Positions 7,656 to 20,054 of a stretch of DNA of 64,000 nt are shown here, in pieces. Numbering within the stretch: the stretch's first letter is position 1; every line of letters starts with the position of its first letter. A program made the position numbers and the translations under genes. The DNA lies in assembly GCA_014650475.1 (NCBI GenBank), contig BMVA01000018.1, positions 1-64,000 of the forward strand. Direction: 5' to 3'. The DNA is from Streptomyces albogriseolus. GTDB lineage: Bacteria; Actinomycetota; Actinomycetes; Streptomycetales; Streptomycetaceae. The notes beneath the pieces were generated by a model that saw only the letters and a program-made list of their open reading frames with translations, was not told where the DNA came from and made no database searches.

Positions 7656-8744
7656 CTAGCCCAGCTTGCGCATCCAGCCGTGCTTGTCCTCCGCCGTGCC
7701 GCGCTGGATGTCGAGGAGGGCCTGGCGGAGGCGGAGGGTGACCTCGCCCGGTTCGCCGCCGCCCTGCTGCCACTCTCCGCTCGCCCGCTTCACCGTGCCG
7801 ACCGGCGTGATCACCGCCGCGGTGCCGCAGGCGAAGACCTCGGTCAGCGTGCCGTTATCCGAGTCGCGCTGCCACTGCTCGACCGAGACACGCTCCTCGA
7901 CCGCCTCGTAGCCGAGGTCGCGGGCGACGCCCAGCAGGGAGTCACGGGTGACGCCCTCCAGGATGGACCCGGTGAGGGCCGGCGTGACGATCTTGTTCCC
8001 GTACACGAAGTACAGGTTCATGCCGCCCAGTTCCTCGACCCACTTGTGCTCGACGGCGTCGAGGTAGCACACCTGGTCGCAGCCCTTGGCGGCCGCCTCG
8101 GCCTGGGCGAGCAGGGAGGCCGCGTAGTTGCCGCCGGTCTTGGCGTCGCCCATGCCGCCGGGGACGGCGCGGACACGGTCCTCGGAGACCCAGATCGACA
8201 CCGGCTTCACGCCGCCCGGGAAGTAGGCGCCGGCCGGGGAGGCGATCACCAGGAACAGGTACTCGTTGGCGGGCTTCACGCCCAGCCCGACCTCGGTCGC
8301 GATCATGAAGGGGCGCAGGTAGAGGGACTCCTCGCCGCCGTGCGCCGGCACCCACGCCTGGTCCTGGGTGACCAGGGCGTCGCACGCCTCGATGAACGTC
8401 TCGACCGGCAGCTCCGGCATGGCGAGACGGCGGGCGGACCGCTGGAACCGCTCGGCGTTCTTCTCGGGGCGGAACGTGGCGACGGACCCGTCGGGCTGCC
8501 GGTAGGCCTTGAGGCCCTCGAAGATCTCCTGGGCGTAGTGCAGCACCGTGGTCGCCGGGTCGAGGGAGATCGGCGCGTACGGGACGAGCTGGCCGTCGTG
8601 CCAGCCGCGGCCCTCGGTCCACTTGATCGTCACCATGTGGTCGGTGAAGTGGCGGCCGAAGCCGGGGGCGGCCAGGATCGCTTCGCGTTCCGCGTCGGCG
8701 AGCGGGTGGGCCGAGGGCTTGAGCTCGATCGTGGGCGTCGTCAT
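7656..8744 (-). CDS. ilvE: Branched-chain amino acid aminotransferase
   Basis: 362 residues of the PLP fold-IV class IV aminotransferases. It performs the last step of leucine, isoleucine and valine synthesis, moving an amino group from glutamate to the 2-oxo acids. Visible family segments are [17 protein letters not shown] near the start, [30 protein letters not shown], the PLP-lysine region [18 protein letters not shown] with [17 protein letters not shown], and [18 protein letters not shown] at 8744 with GAAGGA 10 bases upstream. Has its own terminator and about 250 bases upstream to leuB, so it is probably a separate unit. Confidence 0.95.
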   Translation of the reverse strand: MTTPTIELKPSAHPLADAEREAILAAPGFGRHFTDHMVTIKWTEGRGWHDGQLVPYAPISLDPATTVLHYAQEIFEGLKAYRQPDGSVATFRPEKNAERFQRSARRLAMPELPVETFIEACDALVTQDQAWVPAHGGEESLYLRPFMIATEVGLGVKPANEYLFLVIASPAGAYFPGGVKPVSIWVSEDRVRAVPGGMGDAKTGGNYAASLLAQAEAAAKGCDQVCYLDAVEHKWVEELGGMNLYFVYGNKIVTPALTGSILEGVTRDSLLGVARDLGYEAVEERVSVEQWQRDSDNGTLTEVFACGTAAVITPVGTVKRASGEWQQGGGEPGEVTLRLRQALLDIQRGTAEDKHGWMRKLG

Positions 8745-8936
8745 GAGTGGTTGTCCTTCACCGGTTGTAGTGACGGGCCGCGCACACGCCCGTACGGCCC
8801 GTGGCCAGTACTAGGACGTCCGAGCATTCCCTCCGTCCGCGGCTCCGCGTTCGATTATCGCCCGGCGGAGGCAGCGGAAGAAACAGGGTGAATGCGGCCC
8901 GGTGGTCGTTGACACGCCACCCGGCGGAAGAACGCG

Positions 8937-8975
8937 TCGAAGCCGCCGGGTGCGGATGCGACCCGGCGGCTTCGA
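8937..8975 (-). terminator. leuB terminator
   Basis: Perfect 15-bp stem (TCGAAGCCGCCGGGT with its complement) around a 9-base loop, 22 bases after the leuB stop. Confidence 0.8.
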
Positions 8976-8997
8976 GTGTGTCGAGGTGGGCGCCGGG

Positions 8998-10041
8998 TCA
9001 GCCGGCTACTCGTGCGGCGAGGGCGTCGCCGATCTGCGAGGTGCTGCGGGCGGGCAGGGCGCCGCGCTCCGCGAGGTCGGCGGAGACGGCGTCCTCGATG
9101 CGGGCGGCCTCGGCGTCGTGGCCGAGGTGGCGCAGCAGGAGGGCGACGGACAGGACGGTGGCGGTGGGGTCCGCCTTGCCCTGGCCGGCGATGTCCGGGG
9201 CCGAGCCGTGCACGGGCTCGAACATGGACGGGAACTCACGGCTCGGGTTGATGTTGCCGGAGGCCGCGACGCCGATGCCGCCGGAGACGGCCGCGGCGAG
9301 GTCGGTGATGATGTCGCCGAAGAGGTTGTCGGTGACGATCACGTCGAACCGGCCGGGGTCGGTGACCAGGTAGATGGTCGCGGCGTCGACGTGGATGTAG
9401 TCGGTGGTGACGTCCGGGTACTCCGCGGCCACCTTGTTGAAGACGTTCGTCCACAGGTGGCCGGCGAAGGTCAGCACGTTGTTCTTGTGGACCAGCGTCA
9501 GCTTCTTGCGCGGGCGGGCCTGCGCGCGGGCGAAGGCGTCGCGGACCACGCGCTCGACTCCGAAGGCCGTGTTGACGGAGACCTCGGTGGCGACCTCGTG
9601 CTCGGTGCCCTTGCGGATGGTTCCGCCGTTGCCCGTGTAGGGGCCTTCGGTGCCCTCGCGGACGACGACGAAGTCGATCTCGGGCTGTCCTGCGAGCGGC
9701 GTGGCGACGCCCGGGAGGAGCTTCGAGGGACGCAGGTTGACGTGGTGGTCGAAGGCGAAGCGGAGCTTCAGCAGGAAACCCCGCTCCAGGACGCCTGACG
9801 GGACGCCCGGGTCGCCGATGGCGCCGAGGAGGATCGCGTCGTGCTGCTTGAGCGCGTCGAGGTCGGCGTCGGTGAGGGTCTCACCGGTGGCGTGGTAGCG
9901 CCGGGCGCCGAAGTCGTACTCCTTGGTCTCCAGCTTCACATCCTGCGGAAGGACGGCGGAGAGGACCTTCAGGCCTTCGGCCACGACCTCCTGGCCGATG
10001 CCGTCACCGGGGATCACTGCGAGATTGATGCTGCGAGACAT
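8998..10041 (-). CDS. leuB: 3-isopropylmalate dehydrogenase
   Basis: 347 residues, full length for actinobacterial LeuB. It oxidises and decarboxylates 3-isopropylmalate with NAD in leucine synthesis. Motifs: [17 protein letters not shown] at the N-terminus, the substrate-binding ENVREGTEG-type stretch ([17 protein letters not shown]), [10 protein letters not shown], and the metal/NAD-binding [19 protein letters not shown] and [22 protein letters not shown] at 10041 with an AGTAGGG-like ribosome site. Followed by a strong hairpin. Confidence 0.95.
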   Translation of the reverse strand: MSRSINLAVIPGDGIGQEVVAEGLKVLSAVLPQDVKLETKEYDFGARRYHATGETLTDADLDALKQHDAILLGAIGDPGVPSGVLERGFLLKLRFAFDHHVNLRPSKLLPGVATPLAGQPEIDFVVVREGTEGPYTGNGGTIRKGTEHEVATEVSVNTAFGVERVVRDAFARAQARPRKKLTLVHKNNVLTFAGHLWTNVFNKVAAEYPDVTTDYIHVDAATIYLVTDPGRFDVIVTDNLFGDIITDLAAAVSGGIGVAASGNINPSREFPSMFEPVHGSAPDIAGQGKADPTATVLSVALLLRHLGHDAEAARIEDAVSADLAERGALPARSTSQIGDALAARVAG

Positions 10042-10078
10042 GCGGGCACCCTACTCCTCGTCCCACGGGATGACATGG

Positions 10079-10099
10079 GGCGTCCGGCATACGGACGCC
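10079..10099 (-). terminator. Hairpin after the 43-residue gene, upstream of leuB
   Basis: GGCGTCCG and CGGACGCC pair perfectly around GCATA, 31 bases after the stop of the small gene at 10130. It would end that transcript just before the leuB start. Confidence 0.55.
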
Positions 10100-10129
10100 T
10101 CGGTGTGTCGGAGGCCGGCCGGCGGCGGC

Positions 10130-10261
10130 TCAGTGGCCGGTCGAGCCGCCGTTGTCCCGGCGGTCGAGGGCGCGCTGCAGGGCTGCGGCGGCGTTCTTGC
10201 GGTCGCTCTCGGCGCTGCGGACGGAGCGGCGGACACGGCGGCGGGCGGTCGTCTCGGGCAT
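10130..10261 (-). CDS. 43-residue basic protein
   Basis: Short gene with a strong ribosome site (GAAGGAG, 8 bases before the ATG at 10261). The product starts MPETTARRRVRRSVRSAESD and continues KNAAAALQRALDRRDNGG, so it has an Arg-rich N-terminus and one predicted amphipathic helix. I know of no function. The ribosome site and its own hairpin downstream argue that it is expressed. It lies between leuB and the DUF5988 gene, divergent from the latter. Confidence 0.65.
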   Translation of the reverse strand: MPETTARRRVRRSVRSAESDRKNAAAALQRALDRRDNGGSTGH

Positions 10262-10263
10262 GA

Positions 10264-10588
10264 GGGATCGACTCCTTCGGAAAAGACGCGCGGACTCGAA
10301 GATGCGCGGAGGGTGACGAGACGCCGGAGGGGGCGGGGAGCCACGGCCGCAGGGGTCGCCTGCACAGGGCCTGCTCACAACCGCCGTTCGCTGGATCGAG
10401 CGATGCGTTCGGCTCCTACAAAAGTAAGGGCGGCGGCCGCATCTGTCTGCACAATTACTTGGGCTTCCTACTATCTGAGACGGCGGCACCGCCACCACCC
10501 CGCTGAGCTGCGCTTCTCCTGATGCCGACTCGGCCACTCGGCTGATCCCGGCGCCCGGCGGGCGACTGCCGCGGGCCGGAGGGGAACG
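10264..10588. other. Divergent intergenic region, promoters only
   Basis: 325 bases between the 43-residue gene and the DUF5988 gene. It contains a more AT-rich stretch (about 10417-10480) that likely holds the promoters of both genes. I see no convincing coding frame or conserved RNA structure. Confidence 0.5.
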
Positions 10589-10804
10589 GTGACCGGCATG
10601 AACGACACGGCGAAGGTGTTCCTCGAAGGCGGGCCGGACGATCTGTCCGAGCGGATCGTCCCGGCCCCGAGCCCGGGCCCCGATGTGAAGGTCGAGCTGC
10701 GCAACGGCTACGAGCACTTCCGGCCGACCTCACGCCAGGCGGACACGCCGGAAGGGCGGTTGCCGGTGTACGAGTGGTGGGAGCGGACGGAGATGCCCGG
10801 CTGA
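10589..10804 (+). CDS. DUF5988 family small protein
   Basis: 71 residues. The text AKVFLEGGPDDL followed by NGYEHFRPT and PVYEWWERTEMPG is the pattern of the DUF5988 family, small proteins of unknown function found in Streptomyces, often with lipid or secondary metabolism genes. The GTG at 10589 is preferred because GGAGGGG lies 5 bases before it; the ATG at 10598 would be 14 bases away. Ends into a strong convergent terminator shared with the P5C dehydrogenase gene. Confidence 0.75.
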   Translation: MTGMNDTAKVFLEGGPDDLSERIVPAPSPGPDVKVELRNGYEHFRPTSRQADTPEGRLPVYEWWERTEMPG

Positions 10805-10819
10805 CCCCGGACAGCGCGA

Positions 10820-10848
10820 AGGGGCCGGGCGTCGTGCGCCCGGCCCCT
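10820..10848. terminator. Bidirectional terminator between DUF5988 and pruA
   Basis: AGGGGCCGGGC and GCCCGGCCCCT form a perfect 11-bp stem with a 7-base loop between convergent stops at 10804 and 10868. A second small perfect dyad, ACGTCCC/GGGACGT, follows at about 10852-10868. Confidence 0.8.
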
Positions 10849-10867
10849 GTCACGTCCCGACGGGACG

Positions 10868-12499
<1,632 letters not shown>

Positions 12500-12535
12500 G
12501 GGTTCCGTAACTCCTTGTCTGAGCGGGGTGTGGTG

Positions 12536-13462
12536 TCAGCCCTTGGTGATCATGCTGCGGGCGAAGAACCGGAGGTTGGCCGGCTTCTCCGCCAGGCGCC
12601 GCATGAAGTAGCCGTACCAGTCGGTGCCGTAGGCCGTGTAGACGCGCATGCGGTGGCCCTCGGCGGCGAGCCGGAGGTGCTCGTCGCCGCGGATGCCGTA
12701 GAGCATCTGGAACTCGTACTCGTCGAGCTTGCGTCCGGCGGTGCGGGCCAGTTCCTGGGCGATGGCGATCAGGCGCGGGTCGTGGGACCCGATCATCGGG
12801 TAGCCCTCGCCCTCCATCAGCGTCCGCAGGATGCGCACGTACGCCTTGTCGATCTCGTGCCTCTGCTGGTAGGCGACCTCGGCGGGCTCCTTGTAGGCGC
12901 CCTTCACCAACCGTACGCGACTGCCCGCGGCGGCGAGCCGGCGCGCGTCCTCCTCGGTGCGGAAGAGGTAGGCCTGGATGACGCAGCCGGTCCGGGGGAA
13001 GTCCTTCCGCAGCTCCTCGTGGATGGCGAACATCGAGTCGAGGGTGGTGTGGTCCTCCGCGTCCAGGGTGACCGTGGTGCCGATCTCGGCGGCGGCCTCG
13101 ACGACCGGGCGGACGTTGGCGAGGGCCAGCTCGTGGCCGCCGGACAGCGCCTGGCCGAACATGGACAGCTTCACCGACATCTCGGCGCGCTCGCCGAGCC
13201 CCAGCGGCTTGAGCCGGTCGATCAGCTCCAGGTAGGCGTCGCGGGCGGCCTCGGCCTGCTCGGGGGTGGTGATGTCCTCGCCGACGACGTCCATGGTCAG
13301 TTCGAGACCGTTGTCGGTGAGCTCCCGCACGATCGGCAGGATCTCGTCCACGGTCTCACCGGGGATGAAGCGGTCGACGACCTGCTTGGTCACCGGGGCC
13401 GCCGAGATCAGGCGTCGCATCCGGTCGCTGCGCGACGCGGCGAGAATCACGGGACCCAGCAC
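12536..13462 (-). CDS. Proline dehydrogenase
   Basis: 308 residues, the monofunctional FAD-dependent TIM-barrel enzyme that converts proline to P5C. Recognisable parts: EMSVKLSMFGQAL, TVTLDAEDHTTLDSMF, VIQAYLFRTEEDARRL, RVRLVKGAYKEP, and GSHDPRLIAIA / EYEFQMLYGIRGD. The GTG at 13462 is chosen because GGAGG lies 6 bases before it; the frame is open further upstream without a ribosome site. First gene of the proline-catabolic operon and divergent from the PucR-type regulator, which is likely its activator. Confidence 0.93.
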   Translation of the reverse strand: MLGPVILAASRSDRMRRLISAAPVTKQVVDRFIPGETVDEILPIVRELTDNGLELTMDVVGEDITTPEQAEAARDAYLELIDRLKPLGLGERAEMSVKLSMFGQALSGGHELALANVRPVVEAAAEIGTTVTLDAEDHTTLDSMFAIHEELRKDFPRTGCVIQAYLFRTEEDARRLAAAGSRVRLVKGAYKEPAEVAYQQRHEIDKAYVRILRTLMEGEGYPMIGSHDPRLIAIAQELARTAGRKLDEYEFQMLYGIRGDEHLRLAAEGHRMRVYTAYGTDWYGYFMRRLAEKPANLRFFARSMITKG

Positions 13463-13639
13463 GGGGCACCTCCACAAGCTGCGAGAGGCCGCCACCCGAC
13501 GGTTCGGGGACGGCACGGAGAACCACCGTGAAACCTAAGGATGGCCCTGATCCTGGGCCATCGACAGACGTCACGCATCCCTGAGCGAGATCTCAGACAG
13601 ATGTATGAAGGGCGCCGGTTTTTGCGGCAGAATGCCCAG

Positions 13640-14839
13640 GTGACGTCGGAATACAGGGACGACTACCAGGAGCTGGTCGACGAGATCTCGGAGCTCCTCG
13701 GCGCTCCGGCGACCCTGGAGAACCGCGACTTCGAGCTGATCGCCTTCGGCGCGTACGACAGCGAGGGCGACCTCGACCCGTCGGCGCTGGACCCGGTGCG
13801 CGCCCGCTCGATCCTGACCCGGCGCTCCACACCGGCCGTCCGCGCCTGGTTCGAGGGGTTCGGGATCACCCGCGCGACCGGCCCGGTCCATATCCCGCGC
13901 ACACCGGAGGCGGGCGTGCACCGGGGGCGCGTCTGTCTCCCCGTACGGCATCGCGGGGTGGCCCTCGGCTACGTCTGGCTGCTGGAGGACGAACCCGGAC
14001 CCACGGCGGAGCAGCTCGACGCGGCCATGCGGGTGACGGCGCGGATCGGCGCGCTGCTCGCGGACGAGGCGCAGCACGGCGCGGATCTCACCCGGGAGCT
14101 GCGGGCGGTGCTGACGGCGGAGCGGGGCTGGCAGCGGGACATGGCGGTCGCCGAGCTGCGCACCGCCCTGGGCTCCCGCGCGGAGGGACCGCACACGGTG
14201 GTCTGCGTCGCGCCCTGGCCGTCCGCCGACCCCGACGACGCGCCCTCGGTCCGCACGGTGCCGGGGGCGACCGCGCTGTGCACGCTGCCCTGGGGCGCGA
14301 CCGCCGTCTCGCTGGCGCTGCTGCTGCGGCTGCGCTCCCCCGACGTGCTGACGCCGGCGACGACCGCGGCCGGGCGGCTGCTGGAGCGGGCCCGGGACGG
14401 CGGGGCGGCGGGCCGGTCCGGGCCGCCCCCGGCGGCCGCGGGGATCGCCGCGCCCCGTACGGGTCTGGCCGGTCTGGGCACGGCCTGGGACGAGGCGTCG
14501 GCGTCGGCGCGGGCGGCGCTGGCCGAGCCGCGCCTCGGACCGGTGGCCCGCTGGGCGTCGATCGGCCCGTACCGCCTGCTGACCGCGCTGTCGCCCGGCG
14601 CCGCCCAGGATCCCGCCGTCAGCCCGCTGCTCTCCCCCGCGCACACGGAACTGGCCCGCACCGCCGAGGTGTACCTCGACTGCGCGGGCCAGGCCGGGCG
14701 CGCGGCGGCGGAGCTGGGCGTGCACCGCCAGACGCTGTACTACCGGCTGTCGCGGATCGAGCGGCTCACCGGCCTGGACCTGGACGACGGCGAGGACCGC
14801 CTGCTGCTGCACATGGCGCTCAAGGCGCACCGTCTGTAG
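13640..14839 (+). CDS. PucR-family regulator, likely of proline catabolism
   Basis: About 399 residues from a GTG at 13640. The C-terminus is the PucR-type helix-turn-helix ([20 protein letters not shown] then [20 protein letters not shown]). The N-terminal part contains a GAF-like/sensor region beginning [16 protein letters not shown]. Placement divergent from proline dehydrogenase parallels PruC of mycobacteria, a PucR-type proline-responsive activator, so the same role is inferred. Start is uncertain: no ribosome site is seen, a CAGAAT -10-like box lies 7 bases before the GTG, which would give a leaderless mRNA; an ATG at 13601 is the alternative. Its 3' end overlaps the convergent TetR gene by 20 bases. 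Confidence 0.78.
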   Translation: MTSEYRDDYQELVDEISELLGAPATLENRDFELIAFGAYDSEGDLDPSALDPVRARSILTRRSTPAVRAWFEGFGITRATGPVHIPRTPEAGVHRGRVCLPVRHRGVALGYVWLLEDEPGPTAEQLDAAMRVTARIGALLADEAQHGADLTRELRAVLTAERGWQRDMAVAELRTALGSRAEGPHTVVCVAPWPSADPDDAPSVRTVPGATALCTLPWGATAVSLALLLRLRSPDVLTPATTAAGRLLERARDGGAAGRSGPPPAAAGIAAPRTGLAGLGTAWDEASASARAALAEPRLGPVARWASIGPYRLLTALSPGAAQDPAVSPLLSPAHTELARTAEVYLDCAGQAGRAAAELGVHRQTLYYRLSRIERLTGLDLDDGEDRLLLHMALKAHRL

Positions 14840-15446
14840 ACGCGTCCGCCGCTGACGCGCCGTCCGCGGGCGGCGTGGCCGCCTCGAGCACCTGGCGCAG
14901 GCCGGCGGTGAGCCGCTCCGCGTCGGGGGCGCCGGCCGGGTCGAAGGTCCACTGGGCGATGAGGCCGGTCATCAGGGTCACGTAGAACGCGCCGAGGGTG
15001 TCGGCGGTCCCGTCGGAGACGTCCTCCTCCCGGCCTCCCATGAGCAGCGGCACCAGACCGCGTCCGGCCTCGCGCTGGGCCGCCGCGAGGTGGGCGCGCA
15101 CCTCGGGCAGCCGGTCGCCGAAGGCGAGCACCTCCATGCTGAGGCGCCACACCGAGCCGGGCTCCTTCATGGTGGCGATGATGTTCGCCCACACCCGCTC
15201 GAACCGCTCCAGTGAGCCCGGCGCGGCCGCGTCCACGGTGCCGTCGCCGTCGAAGGCGTCGCCCATGCCCTCGACGAGGGAGACGTAGGCCTGCGCGAGC
15301 AGCGCGTCCTTGGAGCCGTAGTGGTAGCCGATCGACGCGAGGTTGGTGCCCGACTCCTTGACGATGTCGCGCGCCGTGGTGCGCACGAATCCCTTGGCGA
15401 GCAGGCAGCGCTTGGCCCCTTCGAGCAGATCCTCACGATGTCCCAT
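14820..15446 (-). CDS. TetR-family repressor of the divergent MFS pump
   Basis: 208 residues. The N-terminal DNA-binding domain has the usual helices: [49 protein letters not shown]. The C-terminal half is a TetR ligand domain of unknown specificity. Divergent from an MFS exporter with an 84-base gap holding a long inverted repeat, the standard layout for a drug-responsive repressor controlling itself and its pump. Ends 20 bases inside the PucR gene tail on the other strand. Confidence 0.88.
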   Translation of the reverse strand: MGHREDLLEGAKRCLLAKGFVRTTARDIVKESGTNLASIGYHYGSKDALLAQAYVSLVEGMGDAFDGDGTVDAAAPGSLERFERVWANIIATMKEPGSVWRLSMEVLAFGDRLPEVRAHLAAAQREAGRGLVPLLMGGREEDVSDGTADTLGAFYVTLMTGLIAQWTFDPAGAPDAERLTAGLRQVLEAATPPADGASAADASTDGAP

Positions 15447-15476
15447 GGCCGCAGCCTACCCCGCACCTCATACGAG

Positions 15477-15513
15477 CGTCTTATACAAGTGTTCTAGACA
15501 GCCGTATAGGACG
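15477..15513. promoter_or_regulatory. Candidate TetR operator between repressor and MFS genes
   Basis: Inverted repeat with 10-base arms CGTCTTATAC (15477-15486) and GTATAGGACG (15504-15513), one mismatch, 17 bases apart. The centre contains a near-palindromic TGTTCTAGACA. The right arm holds a TATAGG that may be the -10 of one of the two divergent promoters, so binding would block both. Confidence 0.65.
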
Positions 15514-15530
15514 TGCGTACAGTCGGCGCC

Positions 15531-17063
15531 ATGACACCGAACCCGAACCGGGCCGGCCGCCGTGAGTGGACCGCGCTCGTCGTCCTGATGCTTCCGCTGC
15601 TGCTGGTCTCGATGGACGTCTCCGTCCTCTACTTCGCCGTCCCCGAGATCAGCGCCGATCTGGAGCCGACCGGCACCCAGCAGCTGTGGATCTTCGACAT
15701 CTACGGCTTCGTACTGGCCGGCCTGCTGATGACCATGGGCGCGCTCGGCGACCGCGTCGGCCGCCGCCGGCTGCTGCTGTGCGGCGCGGCCGCCTTCGGC
15801 GCCGCCTCCCTGTTCGCGGCCTACGCGCGGTCCGCCGAGACGCTGATCGTGGCCCGCGCGGTGCTGGGCCTCGGCGGCGCCACCCTGATGCCGTCGACGA
15901 TGGCGCTGGTCCGCACGATGTTCACCGACTCCGGCCAGCGGGCGAAGGCGATCGGGCTCTGGTCCGGGGTGATGACGGGCGGCATCGCGCTCGGCTCGGT
16001 GATGAGCGGGCTGCTCGTGGAGCACTTCTGGTGGGGCTCGGTCTTCCTGGTCAACCTGCCCGCGATGGTGCTGCTGCTGGTCCTCGGCCCGCTGCTGCTG
16101 CCGGAGTCGAGGAACCCCTCTCCCGGCCGCTTCGACCTGGGAAGCGTCCCGCTGTCCATGGCCGCCGTGCTCCCCGTGGTCTACGGCCTGAAGGAACTGC
16201 CCTCCGAGGGCTGGAACGTCCGGTACGTCGTCTCGATCACCGTCGGCCTGCTGTTCGCCGCGCTGTTCGTGCACCGGCAGCGCACCGCGCGGTCCCCGAT
16301 GATCCCGCCCGCCCTGTTCCGCGGGCACGGCTTCAGTCCCGCGCTCGTCCTCAACACGCTGTCGGCGTTCGGGATGATGGGCTCCGCCATCTTCACCACC
16401 CAGTACCTTCAGTCGGTGCTCGGCAGGAGCGCGCTGGAGGCCGCGCTGTGGAGCCTGCTGCCGTCGGTGCTCATCGGCGTCGCCGCCCCGGTCGCCGCGC
16501 TGCTGGTGCAGCGCGGCGCCGAGCGCGCGCACGTCGTCACCGCCGGGTTCGTGATCTCCGCCTGCGGCTACGGGCTGCTCGCCCTGGCCGGCACGGACTC
16601 CCTGTGGCTGGTGCTGGCGGCGTGCGGGGTGATGGCCGCGGGCATCGTCGTCGTGATGTCCCTGCTCACCGACCTGGCGCTCAGCTCGGCCCCGGTGGAC
16701 CGGGCGGGCTCGGCGTCGTCCCTGCTGGAGACCGGCACCGAGTTCGGCGGCGCCCTGGGCATGGCCGCCCTGGGGTCGATCGGCGCCGCCGTCTACCGGC
16801 ACGCGATGCCGGACACCGCGCCCGAACCGGCGCGGGAGACCCTCGGCGGGGCGCTCGCCGTCGCCGCCAAACTGCCGGGGCGCGCGGGGGACGCCCTGGC
16901 CGCAGCGGCACGCGAGGCGTTCACCGACGGGATGCGGGGCGCCGCGGTCGCCGGGGCGCTGCTGCTCCTCGTCGCGGCGGGGATCGCGGTGGCGGGCCTG
17001 CGGCACATCCGGGTACGCGACAACGCCGGACGGGCCGAGACACTCAGCCCGTCCGGCGTGTGA
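15531..17063 (+). CDS. MFS transporter, DHA2 (EmrB/QacA) type, 14-helix drug exporter
   Basis: 510 residues with hydrophobic helices throughout. The N-terminal motif (LPLLLVSMDVSVLYFAVPEI), motif A (GALGDRVGRRRLLLCG) and motif C-like stretch (LWSGVMTGGIALGSVMSG) are those of 14-TM proton-driven exporters that remove drugs or antiseptics. Regulated by the divergent TetR gene. The ATG at 15531 is used; a GTG 18 bases earlier is in frame but lies inside the operator. The last codons overlap a strong hairpin. Confidence 0.88.
   Translation: MTPNPNRAGRREWTALVVLMLPLLLVSMDVSVLYFAVPEISADLEPTGTQQLWIFDIYGFVLAGLLMTMGALGDRVGRRRLLLCGAAAFGAASLFAAYARSAETLIVARAVLGLGGATLMPSTMALVRTMFTDSGQRAKAIGLWSGVMTGGIALGSVMSGLLVEHFWWGSVFLVNLPAMVLLLVLGPLLLPESRNPSPGRFDLGSVPLSMAAVLPVVYGLKELPSEGWNVRYVVSITVGLLFAALFVHRQRTARSPMIPPALFRGHGFSPALVLNTLSAFGMMGSAIFTTQYLQSVLGRSALEAALWSLLPSVLIGVAAPVAALLVQRGAERAHVVTAGFVISACGYGLLALAGTDSLWLVLAACGVMAAGIVVVMSLLTDLALSSAPVDRAGSASSLLETGTEFGGALGMAALGSIGAAVYRHAMPDTAPEPARETLGGALAVAAKLPGRAGDALAAAAREAFTDGMRGAAVAGALLLLVAAGIAVAGLRHIRVRDNAGRAETLSPSGV
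17024..17058. terminator. Terminator hairpin inside the 3' end of the MFS gene
   Basis: CGCCGGACGGGC and GCCCGTCCGGCG form a perfect 12-bp stem with an 11-base loop, ending 5 bases before the MFS stop. The convergent serA gene ends at 17082, so the hairpin can serve both. Confidence 0.7.
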
Positions 17064-17081
17064 GCCCGACGAAGGGTGGGG

Positions 17082-18671
17082 TCAGACCAGGTTCACGGAC
17101 CGGGCCGAGGTCGCGCCGATCTCCGCGGCCAGCTCGCCCAGCACCGAGGTGGACACCGTGTCGTCGACGGTCAGCACGGCGAGCGCCTCGCCGCCGACCG
17201 TCGCACGGGCGACCTGCATGCCGGCGATGTTGATACCGGCCTCGCCGAGGATGCGGCCGACGGTGCCGACGACACCCGGGCGGTCCTCGTAGCGCAGGAC
17301 GACCATGTGGTCGGCGAGCGCGAGGTCGACGTCGTACTCGCCGACCGCGACGATCTTCTGGACGTGCTTGGGGCCGGCCAGCGTGCCGGAGACCGAGATC
17401 TCCTCGCCGTCCGCGAGGGTGCCGCGCACGGTGACCACGTTGCGGTGGTCGGCCGACTCCGAGCTGGTCGTCAGCCGCACCTCGACACCGCGCTCCTGCG
17501 CGAACAGCGGGGCGTTGACGTAGGAGACGGTCTCGTCGACGACGTCCTCGAAGACGCCCTTGAGCGCGGACAGCTCCAGCACCTTCACGTCGTGCTGGGT
17601 GATCTCGCCGTACACCTCGACGTCGAGGCGGACCGCGACCTCGCCCGCCAGCGCGGTGAAGATGCGGCCGAGGCGCTCGGCGAGCGGCAGGCCCGGCTTG
17701 ACGTCCTCGGCGATGACGCCGCCCTGCACGTTCACCGCGTCGGGGACCAGCTCACCGGCGAGGGCGAGGCGCACCGAGCGGGCGACGGCGATGCCGGCCT
17801 TCTCCTGGGCCTCGTCGGTGGAGGCGCCGAGGTGCGGGGTGCAGACGACCTGGTCGAACTCGAAGAGCGGGGAGTCGGTGCACGGCTCCTTGGCGTACAC
17901 GTCGAGGCCGGCGCCGGCGACGCGGCCCTCCTTGAGCGCCGAGTACAGCGCCTCCTCGTCGACGATGCCGCCGCGCGCGGCGTTGATGACGCGCACGGTC
18001 GGCTTGACCTTGCGCAGCGCCTCGTCGCCGATCAGGCCCAGCGTCTCGGGGGTCTTCGGCAGGTGGACGGTGATGAAGTCGGAGACCTCGAGCAGCTCGT
18101 CCAGCGACAGCACCTTGACGCCCATCTGCGCGGCCCGCGCGGGCTGGACGTAGGGGTCGTAGGCGACGACCTTCATGCCGAAGGCGGACATGCGCTGCGC
18201 GACGAGGGCGCCGATCCGCCCCAGACCCACGACACCGAGGGTCTTCTCGGCGAGCTCGACGCCCGTGTACTTGCTCCGCTTCCACTCGCCGTTCTTCAGC
18301 GCGGCGTTGGCCTGCGGGATGTTCCGCGCGGTGGCGAGGATCAGTCCGCAGGCGAGCTCGGCGGCGGTGACGATGTTGGAGGTGGGGGCGTTGACGACCA
18401 TCACGCCGGCCTTGGTGGCGGCGGAGACGTCGACGTTGTCGAGGCCGACGCCGGCTCGCGCGACGACCTTCAGCTTGTTCGCCGCGGCGATCGCCTCGGC
18501 GTCCACCTTGGTGGCCGAGCGGATCAGGATCGCGTCCACGTCGGCGATGGCGGGGAGCAGTTCGGCTCGGTCCGCGCCGTTGCAGTGCCGGATCTCGAAG
18601 TCCGGGCCGAGTGCGTCGACGGTGGCGGGCGACAGCTCTTCAGCGATGAGTACGACGGGTTTCGAGCTCAC
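17082..18671 (-). CDS. serA: D-3-phosphoglycerate dehydrogenase
   Basis: 529 residues, the long actinobacterial form: substrate/NAD domains, an intervening domain and a C-terminal ACT domain that binds serine (RPGVVGTVGRILGEAGINIA). NAD-binding LGVVGLGRIGALVAQRM, and catalytic-region HLPKTPETLGLIGDEAL and CTPHLGASTDEAQEKAG are visible. It makes 3-phosphohydroxypyruvate, the first step of serine synthesis. The GTG at 18671 has GAGG about 6 bases upstream. Candidate promoter at 18788-18816. Convergent with the MFS gene. Confidence 0.95.
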   Translation of the reverse strand: MSSKPVVLIAEELSPATVDALGPDFEIRHCNGADRAELLPAIADVDAILIRSATKVDAEAIAAANKLKVVARAGVGLDNVDVSAATKAGVMVVNAPTSNIVTAAELACGLILATARNIPQANAALKNGEWKRSKYTGVELAEKTLGVVGLGRIGALVAQRMSAFGMKVVAYDPYVQPARAAQMGVKVLSLDELLEVSDFITVHLPKTPETLGLIGDEALRKVKPTVRVINAARGGIVDEEALYSALKEGRVAGAGLDVYAKEPCTDSPLFEFDQVVCTPHLGASTDEAQEKAGIAVARSVRLALAGELVPDAVNVQGGVIAEDVKPGLPLAERLGRIFTALAGEVAVRLDVEVYGEITQHDVKVLELSALKGVFEDVVDETVSYVNAPLFAQERGVEVRLTTSSESADHRNVVTVRGTLADGEEISVSGTLAGPKHVQKIVAVGEYDVDLALADHMVVLRYEDRPGVVGTVGRILGEAGINIAGMQVARATVGGEALAVLTVDDTVSTSVLGELAAEIGATSARSVNLV

Positions 18672-18787
18672 GTGAGTCCTCACAAGTCCCAATGCGGACG
18701 GCCGTCCCGACGGCCGCAGGCGGTGAAGAAGTGCTAGCCGCGTGGAAGACGCACGACGCTGTGGGCCTGACGCGTATGTAGTGCAGC

Positions 18788-18816
18788 AGTGTAGTGGCGC
18801 CGAGGGCGTCGTCTTA
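18788..18816 (-). promoter_or_regulatory. serA: Candidate serA promoter
   Basis: On the minus strand a -10 TACACT (18793-18788) and a weak -35 TAAGAC (18816-18811) are 17 bases apart, about 115 bases before the serA start. The -10 is good, the -35 poor. Confidence 0.4.
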
Positions 18817-18897
18817 CGCCGCTTCGGAAGGATCACCCGTCCGTGGCGGACGGGATGGACAACGCCGTACTACCGACGTTACCCCTGGTTCGTCCGA

Positions 18898-18924
18898 AGG
18901 GCCGGGGCGTGGCGCCCCGGCCCT
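18898..18924 (-). terminator. ilvC terminator
   Basis: Perfect stem AGGGCCGGGGC / GCCCCGGCCCT around a 5-base loop, 14 bases after the ilvC stop. Confidence 0.8.
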
Positions 18925-18938
18925 CAGGACGACCGGGC

Positions 18939-20054
<1,116 letters not shown>

